From Paracoccaceae bacterium (GTDB taxonomy: Bacteria > Pseudomonadota > Alphaproteobacteria > Rhodobacterales > Rhodobacteraceae), in the NCBI GenBank assembly GCA_902543185.1, contig CACBXB010000003.1, positions 1 to 64,000 of the forward strand: DNA of 64,000 bases, in the 5' to 3' direction. A program made the translations under genes and the position numbers. A model generated the notes under the pieces. The model made no database searches, had not been told where the DNA came from, and saw only the letters and a list, made by a program, of their open reading frames with translations. Positions 1-8,629 of this stretch are shown one piece after another; the first letter of the stretch is position 1; every line of letters begins with the position of its first letter.

Positions 1-627
1 GAAACTATTGTATATCCTTTTGCGGTGATTGGCGAAATTCCCCAAGATTTAAAGTTCAATGGGGAAAAAACAAGCTTGAGAATTGGGAAAAGAAACCAAA
101 TTAGAGAGCATGTAACTATAAATACGGGAACTGCTGGGGGCGGTGGCTTAACTTTGATCGGTGATGACTGTCTTTTTATGGCAGGCAGTCACATTGCCCA
201 TGATGCGAGTATTGGTAATAAAGTAATTATAGCTAACTCTGGGGCAGTTGCTGGTCATTGTATTATTGAAGATAACGTTATTATTGGTGGGCTATCTGGA
301 ATACACCAGTTTGTGAGAATTGGACGTGGTGCCATTATTGGAGCGGTCACAATGGTTACAAATGATGTTATTCCTTTTGGTTTGGTTCAAGGTCCAAGAG
401 GTGCTTTGGATGGGCTTAATTTAATAGGTTTGAAGAGAGGAGGTGTAGACAGGAGCGATATAACTGCCCTGCGAGCGGCTTTTCAAGCACTGGCTCAGGG
501 CGAGGGTACATTTCAAGATAGAGCCAAAAAGTTAAAAGAGGAAACAACTAGCGAATATGTAGATACAATAACGGATTTTATTTTAAGTGTTAGTGATCGA
601 TCATTTTTAACACCAGGTGATTTTTAA
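1..627 (+). CDS. lpxA: UDP-N-acetylglucosamine acyltransferase LpxA (5' truncated by window edge)
   Basis: LpxA transfers a 3-hydroxyacyl chain from acyl-ACP to UDP-GlcNAc, the first step of lipid A synthesis in the cytoplasm. The reading frame is open from base 1, so the true start lies upstream and 208 residues are visible. They show left-handed beta-helix hexapeptide repeats with small hydrophobic residues at every sixth position. The GSHIAHD segment carries the two histidines of the LpxA active site, and an HQFVRIGR segment follows. The C-terminal helical region is complete and ends at a TAA. The next gene, lpxI, starts 1 base after the stop, and lpxB follows, so this is one lipid A operon. 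Family assignment is firm; only the N-terminus is missing. Confidence 0.95.
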   Translation, partial: ETIVYPFAVIGEIPQDLKFNGEKTSLRIGKRNQIREHVTINTGTAGGGGLTLIGDDCLFMAGSHIAHDASIGNKVIIANSGAVAGHCIIEDNVIIGGLSGIHQFVRIGRGAIIGAVTMVTNDVIPFGLVQGPRGALDGLNLIGLKRGGVDRSDITALRAAFQALAQGEGTFQDRAKKLKEETTSEYVDTITDFILSVSDRSFLTPGDF

Positions 628-628
628 A

Positions 629-1447
629 ATGAATGACGGATCAGACCTGGCTATCATAGGCGGTTCTGGTAAGCTTCCTATGATCATAAAAAGCTCGCAT
701 GAAAAAGCCATTTATATAACATTTGATAATTCAAAAAAAGCTTTAGAAAATTGGATTATAAACTGTGAGTTTGAAAAACTAGGTGTTCTTTTCGATACTT
801 TAAAAAGTAATGGGATAAGTCGTGTCGTTATGGCTGGTGCTATTAGTCGTCCTCATTTCGATAAAAATAAGTTGGATAAATATACTCAATCTATTATGCC
901 ACGCTTAAGTGAAAAATTAGTAAAAGGCGATAACGAACTTCTTTCCTTTATCGCTGATGAATTTGAAAAAAAAGGTTATCAAATTCAAGGGGCGTCAGAT
1001 ATTCTACCAAATTTGACACTTGAAAGAGGCTTTCTTTGTGGTTCTCCATACGAATTTCTTTCAAGAGATATTAGTAAAGCTGATAAAATATTAAAACTTT
1101 TATCACCTCAAGATATTGGGCAGGGAATTGTCATAGAAAATGGACTGGTGCTTGGTATCGAAACGCTGCAAGGGACAAATGAGCTTTTAAAATTTGTGGC
1201 CGGAACTTCATCTAATTTAAGACTTATGAATTTTGGCGGTATTTTTGTTAAGCGGCCTAAAGAAAACCAAGATCTACGTTTTGATATGCCCGTAATAGGT
1301 CCTGAAACAATTGATTTAGCCTGTAAAGCAGGTTTGCGGGGCATTGTCGTTTCGCCGCGCTCTGTAATTATTCTGGATCGCAATGACTGTATAGAAATAG
1401 CTGAGGCCAATAAATTTTTTATATTAGCTGAGGAAGCGAACATTTGA
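629..1447 (+). CDS. lpxI: UDP-2,3-diacylglucosamine pyrophosphatase LpxI (DUF1009 family)
   Basis: LpxI hydrolyses UDP-2,3-diacylglucosamine to lipid X and UMP. It replaces LpxH in many alphaproteobacteria. The protein (272 residues from this start) opens with the LAIIGGSGKLP motif typical of the family and has the MAGAISRP segment and the C-terminal GLRGIVVSP segment. I chose the ATG at 629 over a GTG at 617 because AGGTGA at 615-620 sits 8 bases ahead of it and the GTG would overlap lpxA. The gene lies between lpxA and lpxB, exactly where its substrate is made and its product used. Its stop overlaps the lpxB start by four bases, which suggests translational coupling. Confidence 0.93.
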   Translation: MNDGSDLAIIGGSGKLPMIIKSSHEKAIYITFDNSKKALENWIINCEFEKLGVLFDTLKSNGISRVVMAGAISRPHFDKNKLDKYTQSIMPRLSEKLVKGDNELLSFIADEFEKKGYQIQGASDILPNLTLERGFLCGSPYEFLSRDISKADKILKLLSPQDIGQGIVIENGLVLGIETLQGTNELLKFVAGTSSNLRLMNFGGIFVKRPKENQDLRFDMPVIGPETIDLACKAGLRGIVVSPRSVIILDRNDCIEIAEANKFFILAEEANI

Positions 1448-2619
1448 AGATATTTATAATAGCCGGCGAAGACTCTGGTGATAAACTTGGTTCAGCAATA
1501 ATTGACGGTTTAAGAAATGCTCTTGAAATTTCTCCCACTTTTGTTGGGATAGGTGGTAGTGGTATGCAAAGTCGCGGAATGAATTCAATTTTTCCTTTGA
1601 GTGAATTATCTGTTATGGGATTTCTTGAAATTGCGTCGCAGTACAAAAACTTAAAAAAACGATTGAACCAAACTGTATCTTCTATACTAGACGAAAAACC
1701 TGATATTTTATTAACCATCGACGCCCCTGAATTTTGTTTTCGGGTTGCAAAAAGAGTTAAATATTTAGACAAGAATATTCCAATTGCTCATTATGTTGCC
1801 CCTACCGTTTGGGCTTGGCGACCAAAGCGTGCAAAAAAAATCTCACAATTTATTGATCATGTTTTAGCTCTTTTTCCCTTTGAACCTAAGTATTTCCATG
1901 ATGTTGGGCTTAGTTGTGATTTTGTTGGACATCCAATTGTTTCTGAAGGCAAAGCAAGTGACGAAAATGTGGCTGAATTAAGAAAAGAGTTTTCATTAAA
2001 AGATGATCCTATTGTGTTGTGCCTTCCTGGATCAAGAAAATCGGAAGTTGATCAATTAATGCCAGTATTTGGACAAACCTTAAAAAAGTTTTCTTATATT
2101 TTACCGGAAACTAGATTTATTTTACCTTCTACTCCGGATGTTTACGAGTATTCAAAAAAATATTTAAGGTATATGCCGAATGATATTATTTTTTTAACCC
2201 CTGAAGAAGTTGGAATTGAAAAATATTTAGATTTTAAAAAAGCTAGTTTCAAAGTTTCTGACTTAGCATTAGCTGCTTCTGGGACGGTTTCCCTTGAGCT
2301 TGCTGCAAACCAAACGCCAATGGTTATCGGTTATGATTTAAATTCTCTGTCTAGACGGATCATTAGTTCGTTGCTTCGCACAGATACGGTTACCTTGGTA
2401 AATTTAATCACTGGAAATAGAAATATTCCTGAGTGTATTGGTTCAAATTTAAACGTGGAAAATCTATTTTTAGAAATGGTTAGGGTTTATTCTAATAAAC
2501 AAAAGCAACTTAGCGACTTTAAGTTGACTATGAATTTATTAGGAGAGAACGAAGTTTACCCCAATGTAAAGGCGGCTAATTCGTTAATAAATTTTTATAA
2601 TGATTTCAGAAGGGCTTAA
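1444..2619 (+). CDS. lpxB: lipid-A-disaccharide synthase LpxB
   Basis: LpxB condenses lipid X with UDP-2,3-diacylglucosamine to form the beta-1,6-linked lipid A disaccharide (GT19 glycosyltransferase, membrane-associated). At 391 residues it has normal length. Visible motifs are the N-terminal IIAGEDSGD nucleotide-sugar segment, APTVWAWRPKR, CLPGSRKSEV and AASGTVSLELA. The start is a TTG that overlaps the lpxI stop (TTGA), with AGGA at 1431-1434 as ribosome binding site; no ATG fits the family N-terminus. Most homologues have Pro or Ala where this protein has Asp in the GE-x-SGD motif, a minor oddity. The 3' end overlaps the convergent IalB-type gene by 14 bases, so there is no room for a terminator between them. 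Confidence 0.94.
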   Translation: MKIFIIAGEDSGDKLGSAIIDGLRNALEISPTFVGIGGSGMQSRGMNSIFPLSELSVMGFLEIASQYKNLKKRLNQTVSSILDEKPDILLTIDAPEFCFRVAKRVKYLDKNIPIAHYVAPTVWAWRPKRAKKISQFIDHVLALFPFEPKYFHDVGLSCDFVGHPIVSEGKASDENVAELRKEFSLKDDPIVLCLPGSRKSEVDQLMPVFGQTLKKFSYILPETRFILPSTPDVYEYSKKYLRYMPNDIIFLTPEEVGIEKYLDFKKASFKVSDLALAASGTVSLELAANQTPMVIGYDLNSLSRRIISSLLRTDTVTLVNLITGNRNIPECIGSNLNVENLFLEMVRVYSNKQKQLSDFKLTMNLLGENEVYPNVKAANSLINFYNDFRRA

Positions 2620-3190
2620 TTACTTCATAAGCAGCCGTAAAACCCTCTAAAGATAAATTTAAGTCTATAGCGGCATTTGGATCTGATATGTGAGTTATTG
2701 ATAACTTAGAGGCCGAACCCTTTTTCATAGCCTCAACGTCTTCCTCCTTTAATCCCATACGAATTAAACACCCGTTGTTATTACAAAAAGAATATGGAAA
2801 CTCTTTTACATTATCTTCTGAAAAAGCGACTCGAAATTTTTTGGTTAGAAGAGTTTCTAGAGGAACCATAACATTTGCAGCAGCAACTGCTATTTCACCA
2901 GGATTTAATTTGAAAATTGATATATCTGCTATTGGAGTGTTTTCATTTAGATAGATAAGCTGTTGGATCTCGCATTTGTCAATATCCCCAGGATTACCGG
3001 TGATGCATCGTACATTCCAGTCACCCTTGTTACCAGCAAGATATATTTCACCAGGTTGTCTTATAGTCTCGAGTGGTTTGCCGAGAGATAATCCTGAAGC
3101 TTCTTGTGAAACTGCCGGAAGGTTATTGGTAATTAAAAACAGGGTACAAATAAGAAAAAATTTAATTCTTTTGGCTAAGAATAATGACAA
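2606..3190 (-). CDS. invasion-associated locus B (IalB) family exported protein
   Basis: This is a 194-residue exported protein of the IalB family, which is common in alphaproteobacteria and of uncertain molecular function outside Bartonella. The first 28 residues form a signal peptide (KR, then a hydrophobic run, then a likely cleavage after AVS). The mature part has the family's WNVRC segment near residue 58, paired cysteines (C62/C73 and the CNNNGC pair) and the LPLETLLTKK-type region that defines the fold. No ATG is available: the start is a TTG with AAGGA eight bases upstream. It is a single-gene unit facing lpxB. Periplasmic or outer-membrane location is inferred from the signal peptide; host invasion is not implied in a free-living organism. 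Confidence 0.82.
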   Translation of the reverse strand: MSLFLAKRIKFFLICTLFLITNNLPAVSQEASGLSLGKPLETIRQPGEIYLAGNKGDWNVRCITGNPGDIDKCEIQQLIYLNENTPIADISIFKLNPGEIAVAAANVMVPLETLLTKKFRVAFSEDNVKEFPYSFCNNNGCLIRMGLKEEDVEAMKKGSASKLSITHISDPNAAIDLNLSLEGFTAAYEVIKPF

Positions 3191-3262
3191 AATTATATCC
3201 TTTTTTGTTTTTTGATTAAAAAGCTTAACTAATAAAATCTATATACTTTATTGTGCGTAACT

Positions 3263-4135
3263 TCAATTACGGGGTTTCTTTTCAAACCGTGGAAGCATGG
3301 CAGAAAAGTCTTTTCCAGATCCGTCTTCTTCTTCAACAAAGGTTTTGTAAAGTTTCATTGCTAAATACCCCATAGGAGTGTCAGCATTTACGTCTTCTGC
3401 AGCAATTTGGGATAGGGTTAAATCTTTTAACATTAAATCTGAAGAAAAACCGGGAATATAATTATTATCTGATGGAGTGTTTGGGCCAATACCAGGGGCA
3501 GGGCAGTAGGCATTCATCGACCAACTATATCCTGAAGAGGTGGAAACCACATCAAACATTGATTGTCTATCAAGCGACAGTTTATCTGCTAAGGCAAATG
3601 CTTCACATGTCGCTATCATCGTAGCACCCAAAATCATATTATTACAAATTTTTGCAGATTGCCCATTCCCAGATGCACCACAATGAACAGCTTTTTGACC
3701 CATAATATCGAATAATTCCTTAGCTCTAATGAAACCTTCATCTGGACCTCCCACCATGAAAGTGAGGGTGCCTTCTGTAGCTCCTCCTATTCCTCCTGAA
3801 ACAGGCGCATCAAGTGGAATAACCTTATGGTTTTTAGCAATCTCAGCAACGCTTTTAGCTGATGCGACATCAACAGTAGAGCAATCTAGAAAAATTGATC
3901 CTTCTTTCATGAATTGTATGGTTTCATCTGCTACAGACTTTAGTATTTTTCCGTTTGGTAACATTGTTATGACGACTTCGACATTCTCCGCACAATCTTT
4001 TGGTTTATGTACTATCTTCACCATTTCTACTGTTAGATCCTGTGTGTCAAAACCTAAAACAGTGTGTCCGGCTTTCGCCAAGTTATGAGCCATAGGTGCG
4101 CCCATATTCCCAAGGCCAATAAATCCAATTCGCAT
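3263..4135 (-). CDS. mmsB: 3-hydroxyisobutyrate dehydrogenase
   Basis: MmsB oxidises 3-hydroxyisobutyrate to methylmalonate semialdehyde with NAD, a late step of valine degradation in the cytoplasm. The 290-residue protein begins with a Rossmann motif (GLGNMG, residues 7-12), has the substrate-binding DAPVSGG signature at 109-115 and the catalytic lysine K162 in the AKICNN segment. It is the last gene of a four-gene minus-strand operon that also encodes the enzymes before and after it in the pathway. A GGGAGAG ribosome binding site lies just upstream of the ATG. Function is supported by both motifs and context; the paralogous tartronate semialdehyde reductases are less likely here. Confidence 0.94.
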   Translation of the reverse strand: MRIGFIGLGNMGAPMAHNLAKAGHTVLGFDTQDLTVEMVKIVHKPKDCAENVEVVITMLPNGKILKSVADETIQFMKEGSIFLDCSTVDVASAKSVAEIAKNHKVIPLDAPVSGGIGGATEGTLTFMVGGPDEGFIRAKELFDIMGQKAVHCGASGNGQSAKICNNMILGATMIATCEAFALADKLSLDRQSMFDVVSTSSGYSWSMNAYCPAPGIGPNTPSDNNYIPGFSSDLMLKDLTLSQIAAEDVNADTPMGYLAMKLYKTFVEEEDGSGKDFSAMLPRFEKKPRN

Positions 4136-4165
4136 TTATAAAACTCTCCCGATTTAATTGAAATC

Positions 4166-5176
4166 TTATACTGGTTTGAAAAATTCATCTATAATTTCTT
4201 TGGGAACTCCATCTATTTTGAATTTCCATTTTGGCTTACGATCCTTGTCGATAATAACTGCTCTTATACCCTCTTGGAAGCTCCCGTACTCTTGGGCGCG
4301 CGACGTAAATCTATACTCTAAATCTAATGCATCTTCTATTTTAGATGTGGGCGTAAGACGCGACAACATTTCTAAGGTATAAGTCATTGCTATAGGGCAG
4401 TTTTTTATGATTTTTTGTGAAGCTATATGTGCGATTGGATTTTCTGATTTAGAAAGAAATTTTACAATTTTGGAAAGGTTTTTTGACCCAAATGCCTCCT
4501 CAAAAAATTTTGCGTTTTTAGATAGTTGACTTTCTCCAGGATTTTTTAAGTAGTTATGCAGGATAGAAGTATCTCCAGATTTCTCTAAACTTTCTGTAAC
4601 ATAAGACCATTCATTTTTTGGTATATAGCAATCAGCAAACCCAGCATAAATCGCATCTGCAGCATCCATCTGTATACCGGTTATACCGAGGTAATAGCCC
4701 AAATTACTTGGTGCCCGAGCTAGCAAAAGAGATCCGCCCACATCTGGTACAAGCCCAATACTACATTCGGGCATCGCAATTTTGCTGGTCTCGCATACTA
4801 TCCGGTGGGAACCATGGCAAGAGATTCCAACACCTCCGCCCATAGTAAAGCCTTGCATAAACGCGATATATGGTTTGGGATATTTTGCTATCAAAGCATT
4901 CAAGCGATATTCATCATCCCAAAATTTCTTGCCATAGTTATAATTTTTTTTGCTGCCTTCTTCGTATAAGTCTGAGATATCGCCGCCTGAACAAAATGCT
5001 TTGTCACCTTGAGCATCAATGATTATGAGTTCAACTTTTGGATCCTCTTTCCATTCAATTAAAATTTTTTCAATCGCCATGCACATTTCGTATGTCATAG
5101 CATTTAGAGCTTTGGGCCGCTGTAATGTTATTCGTCCGGCTTTTCCTATAACTCTTAAATTTATATCTGAAATCAT
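4166..5176 (-). CDS. 3-hydroxyisobutyryl-CoA hydrolase (enoyl-CoA hydratase/isomerase family)
   Basis: This enzyme releases 3-hydroxyisobutyrate from its CoA ester in valine catabolism, keeping toxic methacrylyl-CoA low. It is a crotonase-fold protein of 336 residues, longer than ordinary hydratases, as expected for the HIBCH subgroup. Visible features are FCSGGDI (61-67) and GGGVG (113-117), which form the oxyanion hole, and the acidic pair E137 and D145 within PECSIGLVPDVGGS, characteristic of the hydrolase. The start ATG overlaps the stop of the upstream acyl-CoA dehydrogenase by four bases (ATGA), and mmsB follows after 30 bases. The pathway assignment therefore rests on both sequence and operon. 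Confidence 0.92.
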   Translation of the reverse strand: MISDINLRVIGKAGRITLQRPKALNAMTYEMCMAIEKILIEWKEDPKVELIIIDAQGDKAFCSGGDISDLYEEGSKKNYNYGKKFWDDEYRLNALIAKYPKPYIAFMQGFTMGGGVGISCHGSHRIVCETSKIAMPECSIGLVPDVGGSLLLARAPSNLGYYLGITGIQMDAADAIYAGFADCYIPKNEWSYVTESLEKSGDTSILHNYLKNPGESQLSKNAKFFEEAFGSKNLSKIVKFLSKSENPIAHIASQKIIKNCPIAMTYTLEMLSRLTPTSKIEDALDLEYRFTSRAQEYGSFQEGIRAVIIDKDRKPKWKFKIDGVPKEIIDEFFKPV

Positions 5177-6312
5177 TCAGTCAGCATTTGACGAGATACA
5201 ATAAGTCTCATTATCTCGTTTGTTCCTTCAAGTATTTGATGAACCCGTAAATCACGAACTATTTTTTCTATGCCATAATCAGTTAAATATCCATAACCTC
5301 CATGGAGTTGGAGCGCTTCATTGGCAACTTCAAATGAAATATCCGTTACATAAAGTTTTGCCATCGCACAAAATTTAGATGCATCTTTTGCTTTTGTATC
5401 GAGTTTCCATGCAGCTTGGCGCAAAAATGTGCGTGCAGTCTGAAGTTTAACCTCCATATCCGCTAGTTTAAACTGAAGGGCTTGGAATTGATTTAAAGTC
5501 TTACCAAATGCTTTGCGGTCATTCATATAAGTTAAGGATGAGTTTAGGGCAAACTGAGCGCCTCCGAGAGCACTTGCCGCTATGTTAAGTCTTCCCCCGT
5601 CCAGCCCAGCCATGGCATAAGAAAACCCTTTTCCTTCTTCACCGATTAAATTTCTTCCTGGCACACGACAGTCATCAAATTGGACCTGCGCTGTTGGTTG
5701 TGCTCTCCACCCCATTTTTTCCTCGGAAGCTCCAAAGCTTAACCCTTCGCTTGGGTCCTCAACTATGATTGCTGAGATACCACTCGGGCCTTCGCCGCCG
5801 GTTCTTGTCATTGTTAAATAAGCATCTGAGTAGGCACCACCTGAAATAAAAGATTTTGTCCCATTTAAAATATAGCCTTCGTTTGTCCGAATGCCTTTTG
5901 TTTTGAGAGCTGAGGCATCTGATCCAGATCCAGGTTCCGTCAAACAATAACTAAAAATCTTTTTCATACTGCAGAGATCTGGCAAAAAAAGATTCTTATT
6001 TTGAGCAGAGCCAAATTTATCAATCATACCTCCCACCATATTGTGAATTGATAAAAAGGATCCCACAGAGGGACATGCCATTGCTATTGCTTCAAAGATT
6101 AAAGTTGCATCTAATCTACTTAAGCCTGATCCGCCATATTCCTCAGATACATAGATCCCGCCAAAGCCCAGTTCAGAGCTTTTCGCCCATAACTCTTTTG
6201 GGATAGTTCCTTGTTTCTCCCATTCGATAGAAAATGGTGCGATATTTTCTTGACCAAAAGAATAAGCTAGGTCAAATATAGCTTCCTGTTCTACTGAAAG
6301 TGCAAACTCCAT
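5173..6312 (-). CDS. isobutyryl-CoA dehydrogenase-type acyl-CoA dehydrogenase
   Basis: This FAD-dependent acyl-CoA dehydrogenase of 379 residues is likely to convert isobutyryl-CoA to methacrylyl-CoA and pass electrons to ETF. It shows the family order: N-terminal helical domain, the YCLTEPGSGSDAS segment and the KSFISGG segment of the middle domain, and the C-terminal helical domain ending in the LHGGYGY and LEGTNEI motifs. The catalytic base is E362, as in short/branched-chain members. It sits between mmsA and the 3-hydroxyisobutyryl-CoA hydrolase, which favours isobutyryl-CoA over other branched substrates. That specificity is inferred from context. No methacrylyl-CoA hydratase gene is in this operon; that step must be encoded elsewhere. 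Confidence 0.9.
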   Translation of the reverse strand: MEFALSVEQEAIFDLAYSFGQENIAPFSIEWEKQGTIPKELWAKSSELGFGGIYVSEEYGGSGLSRLDATLIFEAIAMACPSVGSFLSIHNMVGGMIDKFGSAQNKNLFLPDLCSMKKIFSYCLTEPGSGSDASALKTKGIRTNEGYILNGTKSFISGGAYSDAYLTMTRTGGEGPSGISAIIVEDPSEGLSFGASEEKMGWRAQPTAQVQFDDCRVPGRNLIGEEGKGFSYAMAGLDGGRLNIAASALGGAQFALNSSLTYMNDRKAFGKTLNQFQALQFKLADMEVKLQTARTFLRQAAWKLDTKAKDASKFCAMAKLYVTDISFEVANEALQLHGGYGYLTDYGIEKIVRDLRVHQILEGTNEIMRLIVSRQMLTE

Positions 6313-6342
6313 TTCTTATGTAAAACCCATTTATAATTAACG

Positions 6343-7842
6343 TTAATCCATTGGTTTGAAATTAAATTCGCCACCTTCTTTAATACCTGACGGCCATCTA
6401 GATGTTATGGTTTTTGTTCGCGTATAGAAACGGAATGCATCTGGACCATGCTGATTTAGATCGCCGAACACAGATTTTTTCCAACCTCCAAAGGTGTGAT
6501 ATGCGAGAGGAACCGGTATTGGAACGTTAATACCTACCATGCCAATATTAATTCTTGCAGCAAAATCTCTAGCAGTATCACCATCTCTGGTGAAAATAGC
6601 TGTGCCATTCCCATATTCATGATCCATTGCGAGCTGGATAGCCTCTTCGTAACTGCCGGCTCTGACTGTTGACAAAACTGGGCCAAAAATCTCTTTTTTG
6701 TAAATATCCATATCAGGTGTTACGTTATCGAATAAATGTGGACCAACAAAAAACCCATCTTCATAACCCTGAAGAGAAAAACCACGTCCGTCGACGACCA
6801 ATTTTGCGCCTTGATTAACCCCGCTTTCTACTAGTCCTAAAATATTGTTCTTAGCGGCAGAAGTTACAACTGGTCCGTAATCGATATCGTCACCTGCTGT
6901 GTATGGTCCAACCTGGAGACGTTCAATTCGTGGAACTAATTTTTCAATTAAACGATCTGCTGTTTCATCCCCAACGGGCACGGCAACAGAAATAGCCATA
7001 CATCGCTCTCCAGCAGCACCATATCCGGCACCAACGAGAGCGTCAGCTGCTAAATCCATATCAGCGTCTGGCATGACAATCATATGGTTCTTTGCGCCGC
7101 CGAAACATTGAACACGTTTACCATTTGAGCATCCTTTTCCGTAAATATATTCAGCAATAGGTGTAGAACCGACAAAACCAATTGATTGAATGATGGGATT
7201 TTCTAACATTGCATCAACGGCAACTTTATCTCCATTAACAACCTGCAAGACACCCTTTGGTAACCCTGCTTCTTCCATGAGTTCGGTAAGCATCATCGGA
7301 ACCGAAGGATCTCTTTCAGATGGTTTTAAAATAAAAGCGTTTCCACAGGCAATCGCAGGAGCAAACATCCACATTGGAATCATAGCTGGAAAATTAAATG
7401 GGGTTATTCCCCCACAAACACCAAGGGCTTGCCTCATGGAGTACATGTCTATGCCGGGACCAGCACTGTCGGTAAATTCACCTTTGAGCATTTGAGGGGC
7501 GCCAATACAATACTCGACTACCTCTAAACCTCTTTGCACATCCCCTTTCGCATCCGGAAAGGTTTTTCCATGCTCTTTACTTAAAGCTTCCGCTAGTTTG
7601 TCCATGTCTCTATTTAATAAGTCGACAAACTTCATCATTACTCTTGCCCGGCGCTGTGGGTTTACTGCTGCCCAGTCAGGTTGAACTGATTGCGCTATAT
7701 CTACAGCCGATTGCATTTCCTCCTCAGAGGCTAATGGAACTTTAGCCTGAACCTCCCCAGTTGCGGGGTTGTAAACGTTCGCAAATCTGCCAGATGTTCC
7801 TTTGACATATTCGCCATTTATATAATGAGATAGCTCTTTCAT
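6343..7842 (-). CDS. mmsA: CoA-acylating methylmalonate-semialdehyde dehydrogenase
   Basis: MmsA oxidises methylmalonate semialdehyde to propionyl-CoA with NAD and CoA; the family also acts on malonate semialdehyde from inositol. The 499-residue protein has the aldehyde dehydrogenase fold with TPFNFPAM (148-154), GFVGSTP (222-228) and the catalytic C281 in GERCMA. Like other members of the CoA-dependent subgroup it lacks the usual general-base glutamate context. It is the first gene of the valine operon on the minus strand and has a strong GAGGAG ribosome binding site. The 284-base spacer to coaD holds its promoter. A near-palindromic TTAGCGCT at 7869-7876 resembles the palindromes near the gap genes, but this single match could be chance. 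Confidence 0.95.
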   Translation of the reverse strand: MKELSHYINGEYVKGTSGRFANVYNPATGEVQAKVPLASEEEMQSAVDIAQSVQPDWAAVNPQRRARVMMKFVDLLNRDMDKLAEALSKEHGKTFPDAKGDVQRGLEVVEYCIGAPQMLKGEFTDSAGPGIDMYSMRQALGVCGGITPFNFPAMIPMWMFAPAIACGNAFILKPSERDPSVPMMLTELMEEAGLPKGVLQVVNGDKVAVDAMLENPIIQSIGFVGSTPIAEYIYGKGCSNGKRVQCFGGAKNHMIVMPDADMDLAADALVGAGYGAAGERCMAISVAVPVGDETADRLIEKLVPRIERLQVGPYTAGDDIDYGPVVTSAAKNNILGLVESGVNQGAKLVVDGRGFSLQGYEDGFFVGPHLFDNVTPDMDIYKKEIFGPVLSTVRAGSYEEAIQLAMDHEYGNGTAIFTRDGDTARDFAARINIGMVGINVPIPVPLAYHTFGGWKKSVFGDLNQHGPDAFRFYTRTKTITSRWPSGIKEGGEFNFKPMD

Positions 7843-8126
7843 TTAATTCTCCTCGCTTAGAAAATATATTAGCGCTGTGGCGTGGATTGAACCAGAGGAA
7901 ATATTTATTCGTAAAATTTAATATTAAAAGACTTTATTTTTTTATGTGTATCAAACTATGCTCTTAATTTTTGATTTTAAAGGTGCGTTGAGCATTTCAG
8001 GGATAACCTTTAGCATCTAAATTTTCATAATAAAATACATTTTAATTAAAATAAAAACATTATAGAAGCGTGTAAGAAACCTTTTAATTTCATTAGATTT
8101 GCGAAATTATTTTAAGGAAAATGAGA

Positions 8127-8627
8127 ATGCGCATAGGTCTTTATCCAGGTACGTTTGATCCTATTACTTTGGGTCATATTGATATTATAAGAAGAGCGTC
8201 TTTGCTTGTGGACCGGCTTGTGATTGGCGTGGCAATAAATAGCGATAAGTCACCTCTATTTAATTTGGAAGATAGAGTTTCAATGTTAGAGGAGGAATGC
8301 AATTATTTATCCAAGCAAGCCGGAACGGAATTTGTAGTTCATCCATTTGAAAATCTGTTGATTGATTGCGCCCATGATGTAGGGGCCCAAGTTATTGTAC
8401 GTGGTCTGAGAGCAGTCGCTGATTTTGAATACGAGTTTCAAATGGTTGGTATGAATAGGTCTTTGGATAATTCGATTGAAACAGTATTCCTAATGGCTGA
8501 AGCGAAGCATCAGGCTATTGCTTCAAAATTAGTAAAAGAAATAGCCAGGTTAAATGGTGATATATCTAAATTTGTTACACCGCATGTTGCCCAAAGGCTA
8601 CTTAATAAATTGAAAGGATCAAATTAA
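8127..8627 (+). CDS. coaD: phosphopantetheine adenylyltransferase
   Basis: CoaD adenylates 4'-phosphopantetheine to dephospho-CoA, the penultimate step of coenzyme A synthesis. The protein (166 residues) starts with the nucleotidyltransferase signature GLYPGTFDPITLGH, whose final GH forms the ATP site, and contains VRGLRAVADFEYEFQM and the C-terminal SKLVKEIA segment. There are two in-frame ATGs, at 8121 and 8127. AAGGAA at 8114-8119 is only one base from the first but seven from the second, and the family usually begins MRIGLYPG, so 8127 is preferred. The gene converges on gap with two bases between stops. It stands alone on its strand. Confidence 0.95.
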   Translation: MRIGLYPGTFDPITLGHIDIIRRASLLVDRLVIGVAINSDKSPLFNLEDRVSMLEEECNYLSKQAGTEFVVHPFENLLIDCAHDVGAQVIVRGLRAVADFEYEFQMVGMNRSLDNSIETVFLMAEAKHQAIASKLVKEIARLNGDISKFVTPHVAQRLLNKLKGSN

Positions 8628-8629
8628 TT

